DNA from: Trichoplusia ni
Taxonomy: Eukaryota; Arthropoda; Insecta; Lepidoptera; Noctuidae
Assembly (NCBI RefSeq): GCF_003590095.1
Contig: NC_039479.1
Span: forward strand, 3,968,001 to 4,032,000
Direction: 5' to 3'
DNA: 64,000 nucleotides
The first letter of the stretch is position 1; every line of letters starts with the position of its first letter. Below, piece after piece: positions 9,337-23,100 of this stretch. The position numbers and the translations under genes are program-made. The notes below the pieces were generated by a model that was given only the letters and a program-made list of their open reading frames with translations, did not search any database and had not been told where the DNA came from.

Positions 9337-12300
9337 GTATTGTTATACTATAATGTTTAAGATATTAAACTGATAAGTTTGTGTTTCGTAGATAGTTTGC
9401 TCCATTAGAGGGTTTGTAAGTGGATTTTTTGTTATGACTGCATGGACAGTGACTAGCGTAAGTTACATCAAGAATAAGTATTTGTATATTCCATGAATGC
9501 CAGTTTTGAATCTAGGTATTCTTTGTACTTATGGTTCAAACTTTTCTTGAAACGACACAAGTTTAAATTTCAATGAAAGTTTAAAAAACCAAGGAAAGTT
9601 ACGGCAATGATCGTCTCACCACAGAGCAAAGTCGAATCCAAATCCAAAAAAAAATACAAAAAATACCGTGTCTTTCGGTAGGCGATGCGGGAGAACAATT
9701 CTCTAGTATAGAAAACTATCTGCGGATATTAAGTTGAAATGGTCCTAAGTTTTTATAAAAACTTCCTTAAATATTTAGTTCAAGAAATTAATAGGGAAAA
9801 TAGCATAAATAGAGTAAGTACTGTAAGTAGATAGCAAAACACCCGGTTTCTAAAAGTCTTTTCCTTTAAAGAGCTTTATTATAAACACCAGCTATGGCCC
9901 ATAGCTAAGATTCAACACGAACATATGTAGCTTGTAGTCCTCACATGTTATCATCACGGGGAATATAAAGACGGAACGGCTTGAATCAAGATGCATAAGT
10001 TGCTATTCGATTTTAAACGGTTTAAATCGAAAAGTCCTTTAGAAACAGGGGCAAACTAAGCAAGAAGCTAATCAATGTAATTAAATGTCAAAACACGCAT
10101 AGTATTTGTTAATTTTATAAAAAAATATTATAAGTATGAGCCGACATCCCAATTGAGTAGTCGATAACATGAGGCTATGAGACGCGATAATAGTTCTTAT
10201 TTGTGTTACATAAAGTCCACAATTGAGTGCTCGGTTGCTTTTAATCTTTTTACTTAGTTATCGGCAAGTTACTTTATGATCATGAGCTTTTACGGGATTC
10301 GGCACTCAAAGGGTAAAAAAGAAACTATTACCAAGGCACCACTGCCTATCCGTCCGTCTGGCACCAGTGTATTCAATGAACCGAGATCGCTAGACTTTCT
10401 TGATGAATCACAATAGTGTGAAGACTGCGTTTGAACAAGGGTACAAGTGTTGTAACAAGGTTTTTAAATTGTTTAAACAGCAATAGATCTCACACCTATC
10501 AATCGTTTCTCTTACCCTTACTGTTCTGAAGAAATTTGCCAATGGCTAAATAAAAAGCAATTATTTTCTATGGTCATATCTTTACGGTAAATTAAAAAGT
10601 CCCTTCCGCCTCATAGCATGTTATCGCCTCTTCTTTTGTGGGTGAGTGAAGTCCCAAGTCTTATGATACAAATGTTAAAACCGACGTTCACACAAGCGAT
10701 AATTGTTTGCAACACTAAATTTATCGACTATTAGTGGCCAAAAATAAGGCACAAGGCATAATAAGGCATGAAGGACCAGTTTAATATTATCTCACGATTT
10801 TTAAACGGTTATCGCTCCGTGTGGACGTAGGTAAATAGGTAATCTGTGTATATAAATGAGTGTATATATTGCTGTGAATTTCTGTCAATGAAAATTCCTC
10901 TTCAGAGAAATAGAGGAATAACAATGATTTTGGTTTAGATACGTAATATTTTCCTAAGTTATATTGGAGTTTGGGGGTAACTATTGTAAATTGTAGCTGT
11001 CCGTAACGTTCAAATTCATGTGTGACTTATATTGATTTATTACACCAATGCCATGCTTTCTACTCAAGTTACCGCTGCTGTCCAAACACACTTTATTTAT
11101 CTTTCAATATATGTACAAGATACATTCACAGCGATACATACACAACATTATAATCGGTGTTTAGTTGTGCTACGTAATCCAAGTTTAGTCCTGTATTTAC
11201 TATAGTTTAAACATTTACGATAGATTTTGTAAGACGAGGGTAGATATACCACTTTGCTGCCCACTTAAAAAAAGGAATTCAGCGCTCTCATTTTATGAGA
11301 TAATTAAAAATCATTATAACTTTAAATTAAATAAATTATTGTAGGTAAATTTTAATTACTTTGTTTTTTCTGGCTCTTATCGCCCCTCTTGATGTCTTTG
11401 ACGCCCACAAGTGGGCGTTATCGCTCACTTTGGGGAAGAATACTATAAAGCTGGATTATTTGTACCTGTGGAAGCGAGATGGCGCTAATCGGCGTTTCTC
11501 TTCTACTTATTATCTTACTTGAAGCATTAGTGGTAGGCGGTAGGACTGGTGCATGCGAACACCACTACAACACCAGGTTACACCCCTTTATAGATGCATA
11601 CCTAAGCGGTACTTACATGTGATTGTGCCTAAAGAAAATGAAAGGGAGTATGTCTCTTAGGTACGATTATTTTTAAGTGTTGTTTGAGTATGCATTCGAA
11701 ACTACAGTTGTCGAAAACCACGTATCATCGTAAGCTATCATTTTTAGTTTCTGTGAATGATAAGCTTGGTAAAACTCGTTTTTTATACTTAAGAAAGATG
11801 GAAGCAAAGTATAACATCAAACTGGTAGCACTCATGAGAAGCGCATAATTCATATTAATTTGACATTTAAGAATACAATATTAAGGAAATTACTGTAAAT
11901 AAGTGAGTTTTGAATAATTTTGTAATATATGTCATTCCTTTATTTCGTCAATAAAAGAGTCTCTAGGATTTCTTGTTTTCTTTTTATAAAAGAGTTCCTT
12001 CTACCTTTTCAAGTCGATCGCGCGCACTCTCGAGAAAATTCACTATTTTGATTAAATTTTGAAAAAAAGTGTCTAGGCTTTTGCTTCAGCCAGAGTGGTG
12101 CCGAGCATGTTCCGATCTCGTCGTTCTGGGTCCTTTTAAAGCGGTCCGGGTTGTTTGTTATCGGTGAGGGTCGGACATCACCACACCGTGCCCCCGGCGT
12201 GTCATTATGATCTAACATAGGTAAAATTGAATAGCGACAAATTATATTCTGCTCTCAGGTCCAATTAAGGAATGAGGAATTCCTTAGTAGACTATTGTGT

Positions 12301-14079
12301 AATTCGTCTTATCCGAAGCCATATACAGAAGTAGGGATTTATGGGAAAGTCATGGGAGTTATGGGTTACTGAATAATAATGCACAAACCAGTGTAAAATA
12401 TTTATGAAGAAACAAGGACAATATATTATACAAATCATCTAATGTTTGCAATGAATTCAACTACAACAATTTAGTATTATTATAGTCAGACAAAGTTAAC
12501 AACGTGATTAGCACTAAGAAATAATTGACAAGAGCCGAGCAACTGTATGAATTGTTTTGTTCACAATATTAAATAATAAGTACACAAATAAACAATAATT
12601 ATTTTGTTTGTAGTAAATTAACGTAATATAATTAATTATTAAGCTTTTATGACTATACAATGACTTCAACAACTATTTAGCTGTTATCTCCGAATTTATA
12701 GAAATAAACAAATGAAGCATGATTATTGAATCAGTTCGTCGTTTCGAGAACTGGACAATCAAACAAGTCACATCTAAACTTCACTCAAAGGGCTCTTGAA
12801 TAACATGAGCATATAATAGCTGAAACATTTTCCCAATAAATTAATAGTAATTTAAGTATGTAAGTGCGCATTAAAGCTTATGATATCTGCTTTCCTGAAT
12901 TGATACATTACACATAATGAACAGTAGAAATACATTCACTATTTAAAGCTAAGAAGGACGCCGAGAAAGTTGTTTCTACTACATTGACATCACACATTGC
13001 TTTGATTCCATCTGAAATTCACGAAGATTAAACTCACATACAAATAGTCTTGGAAACATTTTTGGAAATAATTTAAAAGTAACAATAAATTACTTTTTAC
13101 CTACAGTCTATAAAAATCACTTAATTTTCAATGTAAAATGTTTCGAAAATAACGATAGTCTAAAAATCTTACATACACATAATACTGAAAACGTATTTTA
13201 TAACACTCAGGACATGTCCGAATAACGTGAGACGTTGTTGTGCCATCACGAGTCATGCGTAAAGACAAACAAAACAAAACATATAACATAAATTTCATAC
13301 AATTTTCAATAAAATTATTGCACTAAACTTCATACTCGTAACTTAATAATAAATATTGCATTAAGCGTTCACCACATTTCGTGAAGTAAAATTATTTAAG
13401 TCTTAAAGTACTAAGAGTTAATTAAATTTTAAGAACAATATTTCAGTCCGATGAAAGTGTTATTTCATCCTAATACGAGCTTCGTTCATGTAGCGACGTT
13501 CAACAAGACGGAAGTTAGAATTTATTAATATAGAAAGTAGGTACCTAAGTTCCAAATATTGTGCTAACTACACTCCCTATGTATAACATTTTGACTAAAT
13601 ATTAAGTACGATTTGGTGCTCAAATTTAATAATGTAAGTGTTAATTATTTAAAACTATAACTATATAGAATTATTTATCTACAAAGTTCAAAAGGGTGCA
13701 TCAGGCTCGATAGATTTATCAAGTCTAAACTAGCTAAGAATTTTTGAATTTCAACATACACTCACAATTCGTAGAGCGGTCACTTCGAAGTACAGTATCC
13801 GATATTTAAAATTGTTAGAGAAACATTCACAAGGTAAGCCGTGATGTGAACCAGTGTTGGGTGTTTAGATCGATGAGAGTGGCCGCTTCCACAAACTCTA
13901 TATTTCTTGTTCAGATTAAACTGGACATCTTCATTTTGAGTATTTCTGAACGCTTTCTGCGAAGAGAATACGTAAAGAGTGTTGTACGACGGGTCCGCAT
14001 CGTACGACGCACGCCGCTCTACGTCAGCTGTCACCACAACGAAGCCAGTGGGTGTACGATAAATCTAGAGAGTCTATGA
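9337..14079. other. Convergent 3' region between Mad1 and follistatin
   Basis: No gene was recognised in these 4.7 kb. They should hold the Mad1 3' UTR on the plus strand (AATAAA at 10549-10554 and 11950-11955) and the follistatin 3' UTR on the minus strand (AATAAA at 13526-13521, about 0.55 kb past its stop). An 8-bp inverted repeat lies at 11401-11418. A GC-raised patch at 12010-12215 stands out from the AT-rich surroundings. The exact transcript ends cannot be told from sequence. Confidence 0.5.
12010..12215. other. GC-raised patch of unknown nature
   Basis: The patch contains dense CpG (CGATCGCGCGCACTC and CCCCCGGCGTG) and lies about 20 bp after TATAAAAG at 11985-11992. A 69-codon frame is open on the minus strand but resembles nothing I know. 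It could be a mobile-element relic or a promoter of a non-coding transcript. Confidence 0.25.
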
Positions 14080-14153
14080 CTAAAGCACGCGTGTGGTGTC
14101 CACATCCCTCACACGTCTCTCAATCACACTATTGTCCGTTATGTTTTTGTTGC
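14080..14153 (-). CDS. Fs: Follistatin exon 6 (C-terminal tail)
   Basis: The exon starts after TTGTCCCCAG or similar and encodes GNKNITDNSVIERRVRDVD followed by TTRVL and TAG (14082-14080). Phase 1 matches exon 5 exactly. The tail is short, with an NIT sequon and RRVR, a minimal R-x-x-R pattern. Confidence 0.85.
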
Positions 14154-17100
14154 CTGGGGACAAAAGAAAACATATTTTGTTGTATAATTTTTTACTGATC
14201 TAAAAGAAGATACTTGTAGATGGTATTGATATCTGATACCATAAAGATTTCATGAATAACTCCAAAAACAAATATATATTTAATATACGACACAGATGTC
14301 ATTTAAATTTTAGCGTGTTATACTTTCTATATGTATACTAATGTATAGGTCCACCGCTTGTTCGCTAGGTAATGAGACCTCGGTGTGTAGAGCGCTCTTT
14401 TTTACGCAGCTGCAATACCCCACTTTAGTGCCTTCGAACCCCCTCGAACCTTCGCTGAAGAAATGGAGATTCAGGTTTAGTCAGTACAAATCTAACACTA
14501 CCTCCTTCTACCCTCGCGGATTTTGGTGTCCACGATGATGCCACCGCCTTACCAAAAAAAGCTCGGAACCTTTCTAGATTGTTGATAAGTTTACAAGTCC
14601 AAGCGTACCTTTGCAAGGTCCAGTGTGTAGCGGGTCGACGACCCTGCCGGCGTGGCAGGCGGCCCTCTGCAGACGGCACCAGGAGGGGTAGGTGCGGCGG
14701 TCGGAGCCGCACAGCTGGCGGCGCGCGGCCGCCCCGCACGACCCGCACGACACGCAGCGCGCGCCGCTCGCGCCGCCAGACACGCAGCGCTGCGACGAGC
14801 CGCATGTGATCGACGCACACGTCGCGTTCGCTGGAAATATTCATGTTTAAATGTATCATGTTTTGTCTCATTGTGTATCATTGTTCAAGGAAGGAGATCA
14901 TGGAACTTTTTTTAACAAGTTTGGTAGGAAACCAAATAAAATAATGATTTTTAAATTTTGTCAAAATCTTAACAAACTAACAGTGATTTCAAGAATCAAA
15001 ATTAACAACCTCTACATACTATTAAACCCTCTGCCTTTTATATTTCCGAAGTCAAAGTCAAAATATTTATTACAATTATTAGAGTGCTTTTTGGTGATAC
15101 AGCTCTTAATTTTCATTTTAAAAAAGACTTAAGAAGCTACCCATTAGGCATACACAATTTAACAGTATAAATTAGTATAATATTGATGTCTAAATAATCA
15201 ATGAGGGTTTCAGTTACCAAAAAACAAATACAAGGGACAATTACCTATACATGGCCCTCTATAAGCCAGCGGCAGCGCGCGGCCCCGCTCGCAGGCGGCC
15301 CGCCGCAGGGCACAAGCGCCGGCGTAGGTCCTGCCGTCCACAGCGCACACGGGCGCGCCCGCCACACTACACGCGCCGCACCTCACGCAGTGCGCGCCCA
15401 GCTCCGCGTCCAGCACGCACCGCTTGTCGCCACCGCAACGCACGCCCTCACAACTACCCTCTAGAATAAACAAGTTTAGGTTCAGTATTCTGGGCATCCT
15501 ATAGTGAACACATTATATAGTGAACTGAAGGGGAAAGGCTGATTTTATTAGGAGTCCTTTATTGTCAGTACACGGATAGTCTTGTAGTATAGGATATCAC
15601 GCAATTGTGTGAACCACGAATTCTTGTTAAGAGTTTTGGTGTTTGTGAAACCCTTACGATACTAGGGTTAACTATAACTTGCATACTTTATATTTAATTA
15701 CAAAACCTTAATGCAAGACCATTTTATAATTTATCATTCTTATCTATGAATAGAAACGAGCTGTATATTCTAGCTGCACTATACTTAGAGCCTATAAAAT
15801 AAGATAAAATTAATTGTATGCTGGGTAACTTTCTATGAGCACGGCTATTAGCCTGATGTAACTTTATAGCTCGATAGAAATCAGTCAAAGTATCGTGGAC
15901 GTGCAACGCGACGCGGCGTGTCTTGTTTACTGGGATCGTATTGCGGTCGCTGCTTCGTCTAGACTAGACCTTACAGAGTCGGGTGTCACATCTTCCAATA
16001 GAACAAGTTCTAAATGTTCTAACTTATATGGTAAATAAGGCCAGGTGCGAGCCGTTCCGTTCGAATAGGCTAAAGTTCCTTCCCTTAAATTCAATTCCTC
16101 AATAAATTGACGACCGTATCAACCGATCCTCAACTTGGATCTTTGTTTAGTGAGAAATGCATGATCAGTGAAAAATTCAACTGCTTAGCTATCACAGTGG
16201 ACAAAGAGCGGAGGTTGAGTAATAGGGTTCCGGGTTAATATTTGGGCAAAAGAAAAACGAGAACTTCTGGCTCAAGTGAAGCTTAACACAAATATTTAAG
16301 CTTAGAATATTTTTGGAAAACAAAAGAGTCTGGTGAAGATTATACACGAAAGTATGAGGAAAAGCAGAGTAAATGTGTCAAATGAAAGAGAAATAAATAT
16401 TACGAAGAGAAAAGGTTCAAAGAACAGGGTGAATGAGAACGAATATTATTATGTCGTATTTTTAAGAAGATTTCTCCTTATATATTGACTTGCTATGAAG
16501 ACTTCTATTTTATGTGTTGACTTGTTATACTAATTTCTTACCGCGTCGTTAAATGATCTGTTTACAGTTATGCATATGACAATAATATACGACACGGTTG
16601 CCGAGGCCCGTCTAGCTCATAAATGTAATGGTGTGGCGGCGTTTACAATCGTGTTAAAGTTAAGTATCGGTGAATAATCATAACTTGGAATGGGGACGTC
16701 TGGGTCAGAGTAATTGCGGCGCTGATAGCGCGACGACTACGATCAAGTAATATTGTTTTACGGGCTCTATGACATTCATACTCGATTTATTTTGAGTAAT
16801 TATTGTTTTCTGGTAGGAGCTGGATATATCCAGTTGCACGAATATTCTTATCCCTTTCATGTTTGTTGTATTTTTCAACCGACTTTTGACAGAAGGAGGT
16901 TTTCAATTTATAGGTATTTTATGTATAAACTAAGAAATGTTTATAACCTTCTTTGTATTCTTTCGATGTTTATAGAATATTCTGTAGCATGTGCCCGTTT
17001 TTTTTTGGTATGGCAGAGGAATCCTATAAGACTGCCGCTCCGGCAGGGAGCGGAGAGTTCAGGGATGGAACGGGTATCAGACTCTTACTGATAAAACTTT

Positions 17101-20100
17101 AATTAAAGTTCCTCAGACTGTAAGAGCATAATAATATTTCGAGGACCTATTTAAGTTTTTTAACCAGTTTTTACCTTGCCTTTATAGAGCCCCTTTCAAA
17201 TTTTCTCATAACTTGCGTGTACCGGCAACAAATTTATCGACAGACGAATGGATGTGTTTATTCTTGTAGAGTCGCTCGCAACTTGCAACGGCTTACCGCG
17301 GAATGTGTGAAAAGTGTTTATTTCTGTAATACGTTATCTCGTAATAAAGGAACCACATAAAATACGATTACGGAAAGTTGTCTCTTGACGCAATTTAATC
17401 AACTTATTTATTTTCTTGCTTACAAACGGGGCATCTAACTCGTAAACTTGTCAGATAATTTTATAAACGCAATGTCCGTTGAAGGTAAGCGTTAAATATG
17501 AAAAGGTACATAAGTTAGTGCTTTATACATGGACACTTTATTGCAGACTGGTTTTGAAACTGTGTAGGTGCTTCCACTTCTGTGTACATGCATTAGGTCT
17601 CCACTTAGCAGCTAATGTTTTCTAAACTCTATTGCCTAGATTGGCAATATTTTTTAGAGGCCCGACAAGCGACATGTCTTTGAATAAAAAAGAAATTAGT
17701 TGATCCCCGATGCAGGTAAACGTTTAGATTTTAATTAGGGTTTACTAACAAACTTGTATTAATGTAAACTCGACTATTTTCCAATTTTCTATAATTAATA
17801 AAATACAGGCTCTTATCATATTAGTAAAAATGTAGAGTTACACAAAGCAATATTCTCTTGTTAACAACTTCTCATACTTGTTTAAAAAAAGTCTGCCGTC
17901 CTAAGGAATGTCGTTCTTGTGTCAACTGTATCAAAAATCTTTGCCATATTTCTGGCAATAAAAAAAACTGATTTAGTAAGATATCAATAAACAAAGAGGT
18001 TGCAGGTCACGCCGGCGTACTTACAATACAAACTTCATACACACAACTACGTAACAACTTATGTAGATGTATATGGCTAAATATACATAAGTTGTCCATT
18101 GAGAGCGTTTCCCGCGCACATGTGATTGAACGCGGCGCTGCGCCTGCTCAGGTAACGGTCTAGGCCGGTTTGCCGTCCTGTGCCTACGGACGTCGGACGT
18201 ACCTAATTGCACTTATTCTGTCGTATTACACCATGACACTGTCGTACTTAACACCGTAGTGTAGAACTTATATGGGAATATAGGACCGTTTTGAGAAAAT
18301 CTGTTGATTTCTATTTACTTACTTAGGTATAAGTAATATGGAACGACTATTTCACTCTACAATGCTTTTAAATTATATGTCAAGTAGTTTTTTTTTAATT
18401 ATAAAGACTGTAAATAATTATAATATAATTTTATAGGAACTTAGAAAACAGTTGTCTGTTTCGTTCCATTTACACGAATGATCATTAAAAATATTTAAAT
18501 AATTTTAAATTGCGAGAAAATCAAAGTTTACTCCAAAATACTTGATTTTACGTCAATGACCATTGACGTCACAGTCCACCGTTTACTCTAATATTAATCA
18601 GACAGACACTTTCAATTATTTTAATTAAAGTAAATGCAACTGACTTTGGTTTCGAGACAATTAACATTTCATAAAATTCTATTGTTTACGGGGTCATTTA
18701 ATATTATAATCGTATACCGATACGTCACATATACGTTACAGTTTTTGTTTACCAGACGGCTAGGTCATTGTGGGTCATACTCGCTTTTTAATGGTCCTAT
18801 ACTATTCTATGTTCTAGATTTCCCTCTATTTTTCAACCATAGACAGTAGATTACCTAAGTATTGGAAAAAATGGTAATATCTAAACTTGTAATAAACTAA
18901 ACTAATATTATAAAGCTGAATAGTTCGTTTGTCAGTTACAAAGCCCTAATTACAGGACATATTGGTCCGATTTGAAAAAATATTTCAGTTTTTGATGAAG
19001 TCGCGCGCAACAGCCAGTTAATTTATAAATAGATATCAATTAGTCACAATTGATTAAACTTTTCTTCATCATTCACCATTGACGTCTTACTCTCCTTTCA
19101 CACTGAATAAAATAATTATTATTTATCTAACATCGAAAATACTAGGTACATTCGTAACAATCTTATCTGCCGTGTCGGAGTAACTTATGAATGTGGGAAG
19201 ACAATGTTTTGGCGAACAACAGCCGCTTCCTAGTTCGTAACAACCTTATGTTGGCTCGTGTACAATCGGCAGCAAAAGTCAAGAACATTATCATCAGATG
19301 TCTTTTACATTGTAATAAAACACAATGTAATTAAGTTAATATTGGAATAATCATACTAATGTTATTAAATGCGAAAGTATGACAGTGTCTTTGTTTATGT
19401 GTGTGTGTATGTTTGTTACCTTTTCACGCTCAAACGATGATATGGAAGTTGTCACTTTGGATTAAAAAATAGGCTATTTTTATCCGGCTGTTTTAAAGGG
19501 GGGTAATGGTTTTTCTTTAACCAACATCCAAGCAACTGTGGCGAATATTGTACGAGTATTGTCATTTTTAGTGCCAAATATTGTACAAAGGAAGCAAAAT
19601 ATTTACTGCACTTAGCAAAAAAATTGTTGATGAAACTTTCGTTACTGATCGTACATCACATCAATCTTGGTACAAACAAGTGTAGCTGACATAAAGCCAT
19701 CACAATATTTAATTGAAATTCATAAACAGCCAGATCGGAAAAACAAACTCGCGTTACAAGTTTAAAAGTACAGGTCATAGCAAAGAGGTACAATTACATC
19801 AGTATCTTAACCACTATTTACCAGAACACTGCTATTAGTTACCTTCAGGGCCTACCCGACAAAAAAGGAACAGACCAACAGTCGTAGTAGCGTGGGGGTT
19901 ACTATTTAAACTCGAAAGAAAGCTATTAAGTACTTTCGCGAACTCACATAAATACACTCGTTTCATGTTTACATTATCAGCAAAAGTAATTTGTGTTAAG
20001 TTAATGTTAATGTAAACTTTCAAAAATTCTTCTTCGCTTTGATATATTATACAGCTTCATAGTTTCTTAAAGACAGTTCCTTCCTACCCAATTTTTGGGT

Positions 20101-23100
20101 TTCTCACCAACCCTATAAACTTAACATATATGACAGTCAATGTGTTTATCAGATAAAGTATGAAGAGTCATAGACATCAAACCTATACCGCATGTGTTTG
20201 CCTATGACAACCACCTCAACATCACTTTAAAACTTTCTTCACTCACTTAACGTGATACGCGGTGCTATCGAAGACTCGTAGTACCGTACAAAAGTCTCAT
20301 TCACATTCATGCACCTCGGGCGAGACGCGTTCGACCAGACGTATCGTGCATCGCAATGAGCCATTATTGAGTCGCGATCCCAATAGAGATGTAGCCCGGC
20401 TTCAAGGAACCGGGCAATTTACTAGCGGTCTAGCGCGATAGTAGGGGTGTGTCCGGTCATTACGGCACTCAGGATTAATGCACCCGACTTGAACAAAAGA
20501 AAATCCGCGAAACTCCCATTTAGCGAGGTGAGTCGGAACTGGCGTGACTTTCAATAGGCGATTGTTCTGTTGCCGGCCTAGTAGGCGGCGGGGAAAATAA
20601 AATATGGTCTCAACTATGAATAGTCTAGACCCGAGATCTGAGTATTATTTAAATAAAGCTTTTTAAAGGTGGCGTTTAAAAGTTATGTTATTTTTTTATT
20701 TTAAATTGATAGTTTTAGCTCTCTTTTTTAAATTGCTCAAGTTTTTTTTTCGAATGCTGTGGTTGCCTCCCAAAACCTCTATGTCAAAAGTCATACGAAA
20801 GAGTCTTAAATGCACATCTTTAAATGCGCATTAAAGTTTAAAGTCAACTGAAATCTATACATTGTTCACAATATTTCAGCGGCATTATTAAAACAGGGCA
20901 AGGCTGGGTCATCAGTGCCGTTGGTGTCGCATTTGCATGTGCGCAAGAGGTGCAAGCGACGCCATTGTGCGAACCTGCGCCCGCGCAGTGACTTGCGTGA
21001 ATACAACGAAAGCTCGCCGAACGCCATATGCCATTATCATTATCGGATATGACAGCAACAAGAATTGTGTATTGCAAACGTTTATACGTTCTGAACTGTC
21101 ACGCTCCGGCAATTTCTGCACTTGATGAACAAAATGATTGCAAGTGACTTAAAAAATGCACGTCATTATATTGTATGAATGAAACATTATTGAAGCAGAC
21201 ACAACTCTGTAATGAGTTAGCGTCACGGAACATAAAAAATAATGCTGGCCGTAATCAACAAAGTAGATATATCAGAGGAAAGAATATCGTCGCGTTTACG
21301 GATAGCCGACTAGTTGAGGTCACCACGCCAATCCCGCTGACAGCGACGTGTCGCGAGTTCGACCCCCGACAAGCATTTGTGTGATACGCGAATGTTTGTC
21401 CTAAGTCTGGGTGTCTTTGTGTGTGTGAGTTTAGTACTTGTAAAACCCCTGCGACACAAGAATTAATTACCATAATGCGGGAGACGTAAAAAAAATATTA
21501 GCCACAAAATCTGAATACCAGATTGCATCCACACCAAATTAGACCTCATTTGACAGACCTAGATATCGTTATTCTCATGGTCGTGCGTCAGTGGTGTGCA
21601 TTTCAACGCTTCAACACCGGAGGGGCCGTTCGGCGTCTTGCTCCGGACGCTACGGTCAAGCATGAGCGAGCCAATAATTTGCCAGTAAACTTTGATGGGG
21701 CTTTAAACAGTACAGGTATTATATTTATCCAGTCGGCTAGAGCTACAGTTACTAGGTGCCTGCGATTGTGAATGATGGATAGCCCGCTTGTTGCCAAGCA
21801 CGATAATGAATCATGATTCATGCGCCTATTTATACATGTATAGAATCGATTAATACACATTTTAAGTGTTGCTTTTTAGATGTTGATTGATTAGCAATGT
21901 TAAACTTACTTATACATGTATTATGCTAGTTGATTTCTTTCGGCGCGTAATTAATAAATCATATTGTAAATGAAGGAGTGAGCTTTATATGCTGCGAATA
22001 GATAGTTCATGAGTAATAAGTTGTTCGCTTGATTATATGTTGCCTACAATTAGGATTGAATTATAAAGCGGAAAGTTTGCTGATTGTAAGTGTTTTATTT
22101 AACTTACTGATATTACAGCCGTAGTTAAATTCTGTTGTATCTCTTTTTTTTTAAATTAATTTTACCGTATTATATTATACCTATCAGATAAATGAATAAA
22201 ATTTATTAGGTAAAGATCGGTTTCCTTAAATTTCTGCTTGCTAAACCTCATAGCAATTGCTTTGCAGCTGATGTGATGTGATAAAAACTGTATAAGCCCC
22301 GCACGTTGATATTGCGATAGAACTTTGTCACAATAACAGTCGTGTGACGTCACTCACCGTAAAAAGTACAGATAAAAATGTAATTACGTAGTCATTTACG
22401 TAGTCGTAGTCGTTTTTAAATTTGAATGAGCTTTTTAGATTTTCTTAGTAGGTCAATAAGGAAGGTTGTAATTCATAATATTATTATAAATGTGACAGTT
22501 TATAATGCGATTACGCCACCAAGATGGCCGCCAATCGCAATACCATCGTGCGGGGCTTATATATTTTAATTATACCTTAATTGTCGACGTCCAAGGTCAA
22601 TTTCTTCAGTATGGTGAAATCCTTTTTAATTGCTGTAAAGTTAGAGAACAACACTCACCTTGGCAGGGTCCAGGGTAGTCAAGCACGAGATGCTTGGCAG
22701 GTCTCCGGCAGGCTCGTCGCCGGAGCCGGCACAGCGACGGGTATGTCCGGCCGTCGCTGCCGCACACGACACCGACGCGGCGGCAGGCGGCGGCGCACAC
22801 GCAGCGCGCGCGACCGCCGCGCACCACGCAGCGCCGCCCGCTGCCGCACGACACGCCGGCACACGACTCTGGAAGACCAAGACCAGTGAAAATCTATACT
22901 CCAACCGAGAGGGATCTAACGTTTCTATGCTACGAAAATAGGGTTTAGAGATGAATAGAAAAGGTGTAAAGGTCCATTGTTACACACAATGAAATTTGAA
23001 TGACAAATTTTAGATTCCTGTGAATAGGTGATAAAAAAAGGCGTAAGAGTTATTGCTAGTTCTAATCTATCAGAGTGGCAGTACTCGAAATGTCGAAATC

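Larger units (their letters stand above)
15461..22658 (-). other. Follistatin intron 3
   Basis: 7.2 kb. Repeats found are a SINE (21300-21500), a Helitron-like fragment (18896-18995), another (19351-19505), and a scrap at 16872-16912 of a CCGACTT...GGAGG repeat. GC-raised patches without coding features lie at about 15900-16140, 16540-16740, 18100-18200, 20260-20600 and 20920-21010; they may be enhancers, which is inference only. Confidence 0.45.

Noticed and set aside
14425..14915. Several open frames on both strands around the FS3 exon
   Set aside because: They come from the GC-rich coding exon, where stops are rare in all frames; only the frame with the ten-Cys pattern fits a protein family. 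The same holds around 15201-15497, 22581-22941, 27284-27602 and 41452-41916 (plus strand).
16753..17091. 112-codon plus-strand frame in follistatin intron 3
   Set aside because: It runs through a dispersed repeat scrap (CCGACTT...GGAGG) and resembles no protein.
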